Under the pieces are notes generated by a model that made no database searches, had not been told where the DNA came from, and was given only the letters and a program-made list of their open reading frames with translations. DNA of 39,781 nt, taken from Desulfobacteraceae bacterium. Its GTDB lineage: Bacteria; Desulfobacterota; Desulfobacteria; Desulfobacterales; Desulfobacteraceae. Below, one piece after another: positions 26,418 to 33,864 of this stretch; the first letter of the stretch is position 1, and each line of letters opens with the position of its first letter. The stretch spans positions 1-39,781 of the forward strand of contig JAAEKY010000805.1 in NCBI GenBank assembly GCA_024227235.1. Reading direction: 5' to 3'. Made by a program: the position numbers and the translations under genes.

Positions 26418-26932
26418 CAGACGTCCTCTTTTATTGCAATCTGTTTTTGCTCCTTTACCAGACTTGAAAGTCCCCGGTAAAGGAAAAACATAGCCGGCAC
26501 ACAAAGTAGATGATCCAGTTTTAAAACATAATAAAACCAGGATAGAATAGACGAACCATTTTGCGCTACCACACGTATCTGGGTTAGAGAAATATTCTCT
26601 ATATGAACAGCATGAATCTGGTTGTCAATAAAATGAGCCGTAATGGTATCAAGATTCCAGAGGGTAAAAAAGAAGGCTGAATATTGTATCAATCGCCAGC
26701 CTTTTTGTTTATTTAAATTTTTCCCGGAAATAGTGAAAATCAAAGCCACCATAGATAAGAGGAAAAAAAGATGCCCCATCTGGTGGGTTATAATCCCTTC
26801 CGAACTTGCATGGAGCTGAATAGCTTGGGCAGTTTGAGGAGATATTAACACAATCGCTACTGCCATCGCTGAAACAAATTTTAATGGCAGCTGTAAAATC
26901 TGATATATGCTATGCTGATAATTTGGATTCAT
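26417..26932 (-). CDS. Membrane protein co-translated with the histidine kinase
   Basis: The 171-aa protein has an N-terminal signal-like hydrophobic segment (about 15-38) and about three further hydrophobic segments. Several His residues fall near membrane boundaries (THQMGHLFF, LDTITAHFIDNQIHAVHIE). It overlaps the preceding gene by 23 bp, and its stop overlaps the kinase start by one base, so it is made with the kinase. The His residues could bind metal or haem and the protein could be an input module of the kinase. That is inference; no family is recognised. Confidence 0.75.
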   Translation of the reverse strand: MNPNYQHSIYQILQLPLKFVSAMAVAIVLISPQTAQAIQLHASSEGIITHQMGHLFFLLSMVALIFTISGKNLNKQKGWRLIQYSAFFFTLWNLDTITAHFIDNQIHAVHIENISLTQIRVVAQNGSSILSWFYYVLKLDHLLCVPAMFFLYRGLSSLVKEQKQIAIKEDV

Positions 26933-27509
26933 TTTGTTTCTTAAAAAGATATTTTATAATAGCAAAACCGATAAACGAAAAAAGCACACACACGACATAC
27001 CAGAGAAGCGAACTTGCATTTACCTGATAATTGCTTCCAAAAGTAAATGAAAACACCCATTCTTTACCGAATCGTTTTAAAAGGGTTTGGGGTGAATATA
27101 TAGTTGTTATGTATGCCGCCATAAGCAGTAGGGGAAGAACATTGGTGATAAAATTCTTTAATAATCCTTCAAAAAAATAATCATAATAGGCTTTATTCAA
27201 TTCTCCCTGGTCAATATTTTTAGCAAGGGCTTTGCCCTTTTCACTGTCGGGATGTTTCATTGCTTCAACTCTTATACTCTGCCAGTGTTCAAATTCTTTT
27301 TTCAATATTACAAATCGTTTGGTTTCATAGAACCGCCCAATGAGTCTTGTAATTCCCACAACAATAAGGGCAAAAATAAAGATTACAAAACCAGGGCCCA
27401 GTATCTCAAGCGGAGAGAATATCTTATCCATGAATGTGACGATACCCGTTAAGAAGGTTTCAATACTTTCCCATATACTGTCTAAAAAATTGTCCATAAA
27501 ATTGTCCAT
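26910..27509 (-). CDS. Membrane protein with DUF106/EMC3-like layout
   Basis: The protein has one transmembrane segment (ILGPGFVIFIFALIVVGITRL), a long charged cytoplasmic helical region (RFYETKRFVILKKEFEHW ... DQGELNKAYYDYFF) and two C-terminal membrane segments. This layout resembles DUF106/EMC3-TMCO1 insertase relatives, but the match is by pattern only. The start is uncertain. In-frame ATGs lie at 27536 (inside the terminator hairpin), 27509 and 27497; the last two arise from a tandem 12-bp repeat coding MDNFMDNF. None has a good ribosome-binding site. I chose 27509. The gene follows the TSUP gene and its terminator-like hairpin. Confidence 0.65.
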   Translation of the reverse strand: MDNFMDNFLDSIWESIETFLTGIVTFMDKIFSPLEILGPGFVIFIFALIVVGITRLIGRFYETKRFVILKKEFEHWQSIRVEAMKHPDSEKGKALAKNIDQGELNKAYYDYFFEGLLKNFITNVLPLLLMAAYITTIYSPQTLLKRFGKEWVFSFTFGSNYQVNASSLLWYVVCVLFSFIGFAIIKYLFKKQNESKLSA

Positions 27510-27510
27510 A

Positions 27511-27564
27511 AAATAAAAACCCGTGGCTGACTTCATTTATTATATGTGTTCAGCACACGGGTTT
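27511..27564 (-). terminator. Terminator-like hairpin inside the large operon
   Basis: AAACCCGTGGCTGA (27517-27530) pairs with TCAGCACACGGGTTT (27550-27564), with one bulge. On the minus strand a TTTTTATTTT tract follows. It lies between the TSUP exporter and the DUF106-like gene, so it may lower transcription into the sensor genes. Confidence 0.75.
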
Positions 27565-27590
27565 CAAGGCTCATTCACTTTTAAATGAGA

Positions 27591-29285
27591 TTAAATCCAG
27601 ATTTCAATCTTGAAAAATCTAAAAAACAAGAAAAACAATGTGACTGCAAGAACCACTTTCAATGTCATCTCAGAGAACATTTTCTGGGCACGGCTGCCCA
27701 ACATACCACCGGCAAATCCACCGATAATAATTGAAATGGCAAGCGTCATGTCAGGCAGGTATCCAGCCATCAGGTATCCGATAAAAGAACCGATACTGGA
27801 GAAACAGGTTCCGATCAAGGATATGGGAACCGCTACATACATTGGAAGTGCCGCCAGAGTGGTCATGGCGGGTACCAGTAGGAAACCGCCGCCAATACCA
27901 AAAGATCTGGAGACGACACCAATGACAATACCAAGGATGGCAAAAAGCAATGGGTTGATGGTAAATTCTTCACCCCAGAATTTGAATCTATAATCCATAA
28001 GTCCTGTTTTTACAGGTTCAATACTGCCCATTTGAGCAGAACGGCCCTCTTTTTTTGCAGCAGCAACTTCATCATTAAATTTTTTGGTCATGGCCTTGAT
28101 ATTTTTTCTTTTATTCATGGCCGCAGGTGTCATTTCCATCAGGGTTTTGATACCCATGATAACCACGAGAATGGCTAACCATTCTTTATACGCTTTCATG
28201 GGAAGAATGGCTGACACATATTTACCCAACCAGATAGAACCAATAAAAATACCCACACCAAAAGAGAGTCCCACCGGCCATGCAACCCGTTTTTCAACCA
28301 CTGCATACCGGTAAAATGATCCAAGAGGAGAAAAGAGGGTCAGTGCAATATTGGAGGGTTTTAATACATTTGCAGCATTGACACCCACAGGGCCCATGGT
28401 ATTAACAACCATTACCTGGAAAGCGGCCATAAGCATTCCACCGGCTGCACCGATCATGGAGAAATAGGTTCCGACAAGAATTGCACCGATAACAATCCAC
28501 AAAGGATTCATATATCGATACCCCTTGGAAAGCCAGAATCCATTTTTCTCTATTGTATAATCACCAATTTTCGCACTGTTCACATAGACGTCAAATTTGG
28601 TGCTGGGGGGGGTATGTCTGAAGGAATTAAAAGAGGCTGTAAATTCACCTGTTGCCTTATCAAGTTTTATTGAAGTGCCTTCATCCCAGTAATTACCGTT
28701 TGACTGGTCACTAAGGACAGATCGAGAAAAAATAACAACTTTACCTTTTCTGTTACCTTCTTTAACAATGGTATTGATACCATAGCCACTCTCATTCGCA
28801 TACCTGAAAAAATTCCACTGATCATCCGATTTGATGGGTCCAAGCATACCACGAGCTGTTGCTTCCACATCACTTAATTTCTTTTTAAGATAGAACATGG
28901 TGGTACTGTAAAGACCTTGTCCTTTTTTAAGAAGAACTGAAGGACCACCGAATTTTTTTTTATCTACTTTACCAAATTTTTCCGGCACATTGGTAACCAT
29001 GTAATAAAGAGGGGGGATTTGTGTATCCAAAGCAAATCCATTCTTTTTGCTATCCTTTTTAAATCTTTTAATCTCAAATGCACCGTCGGTGTCTTTAGGC
29101 GCAAACATATTCTGCTGGGCAATGGCAATATATAAATCCTGTCCGGGTGCGATCTTGCCTTTAATTTCGACCACATCACCTGCCTTATAGGAAGATGCAG
29201 ATATGCCGCCGTCGGCATATGATCCTGACGCAGCCACCAGTAAAACCAATGCCGTCATGATAAATAGTGTAAAAACTTTCTTCAT
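27591..29285 (-). CDS. TauE/SafE (TSUP) family exporter with large extracytoplasmic domain
   Basis: The 564-aa protein begins at ATG 29285 (AAAAAGGAGAG upstream); the frame stays open further upstream but that part lacks support. A signal peptide (1-24) is followed by an extracytoplasmic domain of about 230 residues. The TSUP permease follows: repeat 1 from about 260 (GTYFSMIGAAGGML), a cytoplasmic loop at about 385-440, and repeat 2 from about 443 (GVVSRSFGIGGGFLLVPAMT). TSUP proteins move sulfite, thiosulfate, sulfonates or related anions. The N-terminal domain resembles, by eye, the TIGR02186 proteins encoded beside TauE in alphaproteobacteria, here fused. Context links it to the molybdopterin redox complex upstream; the substrate is unproven. 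Confidence 0.85.
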   Translation of the reverse strand: MKKVFTLFIMTALVLLVAASGSYADGGISASSYKAGDVVEIKGKIAPGQDLYIAIAQQNMFAPKDTDGAFEIKRFKKDSKKNGFALDTQIPPLYYMVTNVPEKFGKVDKKKFGGPSVLLKKGQGLYSTTMFYLKKKLSDVEATARGMLGPIKSDDQWNFFRYANESGYGINTIVKEGNRKGKVVIFSRSVLSDQSNGNYWDEGTSIKLDKATGEFTASFNSFRHTPPSTKFDVYVNSAKIGDYTIEKNGFWLSKGYRYMNPLWIVIGAILVGTYFSMIGAAGGMLMAAFQVMVVNTMGPVGVNAANVLKPSNIALTLFSPLGSFYRYAVVEKRVAWPVGLSFGVGIFIGSIWLGKYVSAILPMKAYKEWLAILVVIMGIKTLMEMTPAAMNKRKNIKAMTKKFNDEVAAAKKEGRSAQMGSIEPVKTGLMDYRFKFWGEEFTINPLLFAILGIVIGVVSRSFGIGGGFLLVPAMTTLAALPMYVAVPISLIGTCFSSIGSFIGYLMAGYLPDMTLAISIIIGGFAGGMLGSRAQKMFSEMTLKVVLAVTLFFLFFRFFKIEIWI

Positions 29286-29316
29286 TTGACTCTCCTTTTT
29301 AAAACATACACTCCAA

Positions 29317-29688
29317 TTATAAATTAAAATATCTGACAGCCAGTTTTGCTCCCAGATAACTTGTGATTCCTGATACTGCCATATAGGTAAAAAGCTCATA
29401 TATGGATAATGAGAATGAATTTCTCATAAACGAACCTGCAAAATTAACGATGACAAATGTAGCCGCACCACCGCCTAAACCCAGTACAAATGAGAAAACA
29501 GACACATTCTTAATTTGGATTTTAAATACTTCCACCAGCCTGTAGCCTGTCATTGCTCCATTAAAGGCAATAAAAAAAGGAAAGCCAAATAACACCTTGT
29601 CCATGGTAATAAATATTGAACAAAAAACAGCGAGGACTAAAGACCCGCCAACACCAATAAAAACCGACTTTAACGCTGCCATAGTCAT
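29317..29688 (-). CDS. Small integral membrane protein
   Basis: The 123-aa protein consists almost entirely of about four hydrophobic segments (ALKSVFIGVGGSLVLAVFC, FGFPFFIAFNGAMTG, FVLGLGGGAATFVIV, LFTYMAVSGITSYLGA). Its ATG overlaps the TGA of the 2Fe-2S subunit gene (ATGA), so the two are translationally coupled, and it lies 31 bp before the TSUP gene. It may anchor the soluble redox complex or assist the exporter. I do not recognise the family. Confidence 0.8.
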   Translation of the reverse strand: MTMAALKSVFIGVGGSLVLAVFCSIFITMDKVLFGFPFFIAFNGAMTGYRLVEVFKIQIKNVSVFSFVLGLGGGAATFVIVNFAGSFMRNSFSLSIYELFTYMAVSGITSYLGAKLAVRYFNL

Positions 29689-30470
29689 TTTTTTATTTTT
29701 TCCCTTTCAGTTATAGCCCTGTTTGACATTAGTTTAGTACATGCAGAACAAAGGTTATGATGTTCTTTGGTATCCGGATGGAGAAAAGTAATCTCTTCAA
29801 CATGTTTAAGAAAAGTGGTTGTTGCAAACATTTTTCCGCATCCTTCACATCGTTCCAGCGGTAGTTGGCCAATGACCTCTTCTTTTATGGTAATAGTTCT
29901 GACATTGTCTTGATCAACCACCTTGATAATTTTGGTCGGACATAAATTTGCACAGGTCCCACACCCGATGCAGCACCCGATCTTAGGAACCACCATACTA
30001 CCGTTTTCAGTTTTTACCATTTTCAATGCTTTGGCTTTTACGATTTCATTGCAGACACGAATACAAAGCCTGCAACGAATACAGCCGTTAGGTGGCGGGT
30101 TTATAGTAACATTGAATTCTTTTGCAAGGCTCCTGATCCTCAGTGAATCTGGTGCCATCTGCAATAATTTATTAAACGCCTGTTCCCGTTTTACTTTTAC
30201 AAATTCTGAATTGGTTCTTACGATAAGATCTTCTTTGACTTTCATGATGCATGACAACATCACCACCTGTTTACCTGTAGGAGATACCACTTCAACCCCG
30301 CAAAGCTTGCATGACCCAGAGGGTTTAAGTGCGGGATGGAAACATAAATGAGGGATCTTTATTCCGTTTTCCTTTGCCGCCTGAAGAATCGTCTGGTTTT
30401 CTTTGGCACAAATTTCTTTATCATCAATAGTGATGTTAATCTTGGGAGTGATATTAATCATGGGCGGCAT
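29685..30470 (-). CDS. 2Fe-2S/4Fe-4S electron-transfer subunit (NuoG/HoxU-like) with zinc-ribbon-like tail
   Basis: The 261-aa protein starts with a plant-type 2Fe-2S ferredoxin domain (Cys43, 54, 57, 74), a spacer domain, and two 4Fe-4S motifs (Cys130/133/136/140 and Cys167/170/173/177), as in NuoG/HoxU/HydA N-termini. A further CX2C-X29-CX2C module (Cys208, 211, 241, 244) ends the protein, matching in spacing the tail of the 721-aa flavoprotein. It likely wires electrons between flavoprotein and molybdopterin subunit in the cytoplasm. ATG 30470, or ATG 30461 three codons later, overlaps the end of the CBS gene. Confidence 0.88.
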   Translation of the reverse strand: MPPMINITPKINITIDDKEICAKENQTILQAAKENGIKIPHLCFHPALKPSGSCKLCGVEVVSPTGKQVVMLSCIMKVKEDLIVRTNSEFVKVKREQAFNKLLQMAPDSLRIRSLAKEFNVTINPPPNGCIRCRLCIRVCNEIVKAKALKMVKTENGSMVVPKIGCCIGCGTCANLCPTKIIKVVDQDNVRTITIKEEVIGQLPLERCEGCGKMFATTTFLKHVEEITFLHPDTKEHHNLCSACTKLMSNRAITEREKIKK

Positions 30471-30903
30471 CCTGAAGATCCGAGATATAGTCTTTTAAAT
30501 AATGAAGTTCCTTATTTAAAACACCCACATGTTTTTCAACAAGGTTCTCAAGGCTGAGCATTCCCTTGATCTGCCCTTCAAAAATCACCGGAAGATGGCG
30601 AATTTTTGCTTTAATCATCATTGCCATGGCATCCTTAATCGTATCCTCAGGCTCGGCAACAATCAATTTGGATGTCATCGCATCCTTGATTAGAATATCT
30701 TTAATATTTTTCTCGGGAAAAATAATATGACAGCGAACCAGATCCCGTTCTGTGAAAATACCTTGCGATCCATCCTTGGCCATTACGACAAGTGCAGACA
30801 CATTATAACCTGACATCATCTTAATCGCTTGCGCCACAGTTTCATCTTGTTCAATGATATGGAAATGACTGGCACACTCTTCCATACAATCTTTTACTTT
30901 CAT
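30454..30903 (-). CDS. CBS-domain pair protein
   Basis: The 149-aa protein is a tandem CBS pair (Bateman module), about residues 8-65 and 72-132, with the usual GIFTERDLVR and LPVIFEGQIKGMLSLENLV segments. Such modules bind adenine nucleotides or NAD(H) and report energy or redox state to partners. It is embedded in the redox operon, overlapping the 2Fe-2S subunit gene by 17 bp and starting 18 bp after the 71-aa gene. Regulating the complex or the TSUP exporter is a plausible job. Confidence 0.9.
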   Translation of the reverse strand: MKVKDCMEECASHFHIIEQDETVAQAIKMMSGYNVSALVVMAKDGSQGIFTERDLVRCHIIFPEKNIKDILIKDAMTSKLIVAEPEDTIKDAMAMMIKAKIRHLPVIFEGQIKGMLSLENLVEKHVGVLNKELHYLKDYISDLQDAAHD

Positions 30904-30921
30904 GATACCTTCATTCCTTTA

Positions 30922-31137
30922 TTAGGGTTGATCAACAGGTTTTAAAGAATCCTGGGGCAGCCGATGAGTGCCTTTACCATCCAGACTAACCTCTATTAAT
31001 GCATCGGGGTCATTGATAGTCGTATCCGGGTCTGTAATAATCCCATGACTCCCTACAAAATCATCCATATATAGTTCCCAGGCCTCATCCTTTGACTTCT
31101 TGTACACTTCGATTTTATCCCCTCTTTGGAATTGCAT
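30922..31137 (-). CDS. 71-aa SH3-barrel-like protein of unknown function
   Basis: The short acidic protein reads like a small beta-barrel: RGDKIEVYKK, a turn, DFVGSHGIITDPDT, then ALIEVSLDGKGTHRLPQDSL. It is 11 bp after the flavoprotein and 18 bp before the CBS gene, so it is a real operon member despite its size. No cysteine is present, so it carries no cluster. It could be a small structural subunit or assembly factor. Family not recognised. Confidence 0.75.
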   Translation of the reverse strand: MQFQRGDKIEVYKKSKDEAWELYMDDFVGSHGIITDPDTTINDPDALIEVSLDGKGTHRLPQDSLKPVDQP

Positions 31138-31148
31138 GGCTATTTCCT

Positions 31149-33314
31149 TTATTTTAAATTAACAGGTCGTGTTTCGACATTAATTTTCGCGCTTAGTTTA
31201 CGCTGGCAATTATTGCACAAGAGCCTGTTTTCAATCGCTTTAGTTACATTTCCTGTCTTCTGAGAAATAAACTGCAGATACTCTATAGAGGGCAGGATAG
31301 CATTGCATTCTTCACAATATTGAATATCCTGTTTGTTTAAAATAGTGCCGCATAATTTCAGCATCCTTTGACCATCTGTTTCTTCAATGACTATGGCCTT
31401 ATTTTCACAATTGGCAGCACATGCCCCACAGGTAATACATTTTTCACTTGTTGCCCTGAAATCCGTTTGTGTTGGATTGTCAAAATCCATATATCCAAAC
31501 TCGAGGGCATCAATTCCCATCTTGTCCCGGCAGACCTCTACGCATTTACCGCATCTTCGACAGATATCACACCGCAGACACCGGGCGGCTTCTTTTCGAA
31601 CACTTTCTTCGTCATACCCTAACTCCACCTGCTGAAACATGGTTCGCCGTCTGTCAACATTCAGCATTGGCATTTCAGGATGTTTTAAGGTCATTTTTCG
31701 GCTGGCAGATATTTCTATAGGAGATTCAATATTATACCGGATGGGTAATTTAGGCATTCTGGGCTGGGGAATATTGTTCAAATGTCTGTCTATAGCCTCT
31801 GCCGCTCTTTTCCCGCCGCCAATGGCTTCGATTACAGTGGCAGGGCCGGACACAGCATCGCCAGCTGCAAACACACCCGGCATGGTGGTTTCCATGCTGG
31901 CATGGTTCACTTCAATGGTTCCCCTGCGCGTCCAGTTCATCTGATCAAAGGCCTGCATCCCTTCGTGATCCACATATTGACCAATGGCACTGATGACAGC
32001 ATCTGCTTTAATAGTAAAATCCTTCCCCAGGATGGGAACAGGTGCCAGCCGGTCAGATCCTTTTTTCTTAATCAGTTCGGCTTTGACGCAATCAAGTCCG
32101 GTAATCATGTCATTTTCTCCAACAATTTCTTTGGGAATCGTTAAAAAAGCAAACTCAATACCTTCTTCCTCTGCCTGCTCAACTTCCTCTATATCTGCCG
32201 GCATCTGTGTTCTGGATCGTCTATAAGCGATGGATACCTTTTGGGCGCCTAACCTTAAACTTGTTCTTGCCGCATCTATGGCAACATTTCCCCCCCCAAT
32301 CACCACCACATGCTTTCCTGGTGCATGATGATCGCCAAGGGCCACATCCTTTAAAAATTTAACGGCATCAATAACTTTTGGAAATTTTTTCTCTCCTTTT
32401 ATCCCCATATCCCAGGCCTTATGGGCGCCAATGGCAATAAAAAAGGCATTATACCCTTCTAATTTCAATTCCTTGAATGTAATATCTTTTCCAAACCGGG
32501 TATTATACGAAATTTGCACCCCAAGTTCTTCGATCATGGCCACTTCCCTGTCAATGACCTCCCGGGGAAGGCGATATCTTGGGATGCCTACCATTATCAT
32601 GCCACCCGGAACCGGCAGTGCCTCAATGACCTTTACACCATATCCCATCATAGCAAGATAATATGCAGCAGAAAGCCCCCCGGGTCCTGCACCGACAACG
32701 CAAACTTTTTTCCCGTTAAAATCCTTTTTCCCAGGATTCTTATAGGCTCTGTCCGACATTGCCCTTTCTGCTGCAAATGCCTTTAAAAATTTAATGGCTA
32801 CGGGTGTGTCAATCCTGGCACGAACACACATCATTTCGCAGGGTCGTGTGCAAATCAATCCGCAAACCCACGGAAAAGGATTATCACGCCGAATCACTTC
32901 AATTGCCTGGGCATCCTTTCCTTCAGCGATTAAGCTCAGGTAAGTCGGAATATCAATCCCGGCCGGGCAGGCCATCTGGCAGGGTGATGGGGCCAGTTTC
33001 CCGCAATCATGGGAAGGGCAGTTCTTTGTTTCAACATGACTGACAAAGACCTCCCTGTGCTTATTTATAATACCTTTCAGGATTTTACCGGTATCCCGAT
33101 TTTGTAAAGGACTCTTATCGTCAAAATATTCTTCAATCAGAGAATCAATGGCAGAAAGGTGTTTTGCGCCTCCGGCGCCCTCTGCGATCTCTTCTGTCAA
33201 ATGCAGAATCTGCTCGGAAATTCTCCTTCCTTTTGGATCTGTTAACAATCCTGAAGCAATCTGTTCAGACAGATATATAACAGTTTTTCGAACCGGACAG
33301 GTTTTTTCTGCCAT
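31149..33314 (-). CDS. GltD-like NAD(P)H flavoprotein with NuoF-C-like N-terminus and extra Fe-S modules
   Basis: The 721-aa protein is a mosaic. Residues about 25-98 resemble the C-terminal helical domain of NuoF/HydB (SEQILHLTEEIAEG ... HREVFVSHVE). Residues 100-170 form the GltD-type N-terminal Fe-S region (Cys112, 116, 151, 155, 159, 163). Two Rossmann folds follow for FAD (GAGPGG 208-213) and NAD(P)H (VIGGGNVAID, about 340), with the C-terminal FAD motif FAAGDAV. Two ferredoxin motifs (CLRCDICRRCGKC, CITCGACAANC) and a CX2C-X29-CX2C tail (Cys667, 670, 700, 703) end it. It should exchange electrons between NAD(P)H and Fe-S carriers, like NfnB/GltD. It lies between the ferredoxin and 71-aa genes. 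Confidence 0.88.
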   Translation of the reverse strand: MAEKTCPVRKTVIYLSEQIASGLLTDPKGRRISEQILHLTEEIAEGAGGAKHLSAIDSLIEEYFDDKSPLQNRDTGKILKGIINKHREVFVSHVETKNCPSHDCGKLAPSPCQMACPAGIDIPTYLSLIAEGKDAQAIEVIRRDNPFPWVCGLICTRPCEMMCVRARIDTPVAIKFLKAFAAERAMSDRAYKNPGKKDFNGKKVCVVGAGPGGLSAAYYLAMMGYGVKVIEALPVPGGMIMVGIPRYRLPREVIDREVAMIEELGVQISYNTRFGKDITFKELKLEGYNAFFIAIGAHKAWDMGIKGEKKFPKVIDAVKFLKDVALGDHHAPGKHVVVIGGGNVAIDAARTSLRLGAQKVSIAYRRSRTQMPADIEEVEQAEEEGIEFAFLTIPKEIVGENDMITGLDCVKAELIKKKGSDRLAPVPILGKDFTIKADAVISAIGQYVDHEGMQAFDQMNWTRRGTIEVNHASMETTMPGVFAAGDAVSGPATVIEAIGGGKRAAEAIDRHLNNIPQPRMPKLPIRYNIESPIEISASRKMTLKHPEMPMLNVDRRRTMFQQVELGYDEESVRKEAARCLRCDICRRCGKCVEVCRDKMGIDALEFGYMDFDNPTQTDFRATSEKCITCGACAANCENKAIVIEETDGQRMLKLCGTILNKQDIQYCEECNAILPSIEYLQFISQKTGNVTKAIENRLLCNNCQRKLSAKINVETRPVNLK

Positions 33315-33330
33315 TTTAACTCCTTAGCGA

Positions 33331-33846
33331 CTAAAAGCTGCTTTTTTCAAAGGATGCCACTGCTTCTGCATGGCGTTCCCGCCGAATCTGGGTCATGTCT
33401 TCAACATTACCGAATTTAAGACACCCAGTAGTACAGGTTGTCACACAGGCAGGATCTAAGCCTGCATCCACTCTATCCATGCAGTAATCACATTTTTCCA
33501 CCTTCCCGGTATCCTGATTCCATTGAGGCGCCCCCCAAGGACAGGCGGAGACACAGGTCTTGCATCCAACACAAAGGTCCTTATCAATAAATACGATACC
33601 GTCCTTGCTTCTTTTCTGCATGGCACCAGTGGGACAGGCAGAGACACACCATGGATTTTCACAATGAAAACAGGGCATGAAAATAAATGACATTTTCGGT
33701 AATCCGCCAATAAATTTGGGACCTACCTGTATGATCTGGCAGGGTTTGGGCCCTGTGGGTAAGTTCTTGTTGGACTTGCACTGGATTTCACATGCGTGGC
33801 ATCCGATACATTTTTTAATATCCTGAAATAGATAGTATTTGCTCAT
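33331..33846 (-). CDS. Four-cluster ferredoxin subunit (PsrB/DmsB/HybA type)
   Basis: The 171-aa protein has four 4Fe-4S motifs typical of the electron-transfer subunit of complex iron-sulfur molybdoenzymes: CIGCHACEIQC, CFHCENPWCVSACP, CVGCKTCVSACPWG and CDYCMDRV...CVTTC. It has no Tat or Sec signal, so it stays in the cytoplasm with the catalytic subunit encoded 18 bp upstream. An NrfD/PsrC or cytochrome b membrane subunit, the usual third partner, is missing; electrons more likely go to the flavoprotein encoded 16 bp downstream. Confidence 0.93.
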   Translation of the reverse strand: MSKYYLFQDIKKCIGCHACEIQCKSNKNLPTGPKPCQIIQVGPKFIGGLPKMSFIFMPCFHCENPWCVSACPTGAMQKRSKDGIVFIDKDLCVGCKTCVSACPWGAPQWNQDTGKVEKCDYCMDRVDAGLDPACVTTCTTGCLKFGNVEDMTQIRRERHAEAVASFEKSSF

Positions 33847-33864
33847 TCTTAATTTTTCCTTACT

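Noticed and set aside
29286..29399. N-terminal extension of the TSUP exporter reading frame
   Set aside because: ATG 29285 has a strong Shine-Dalgarno sequence and starts a proper signal peptide; the extension overlaps the preceding gene and would hide the signal.
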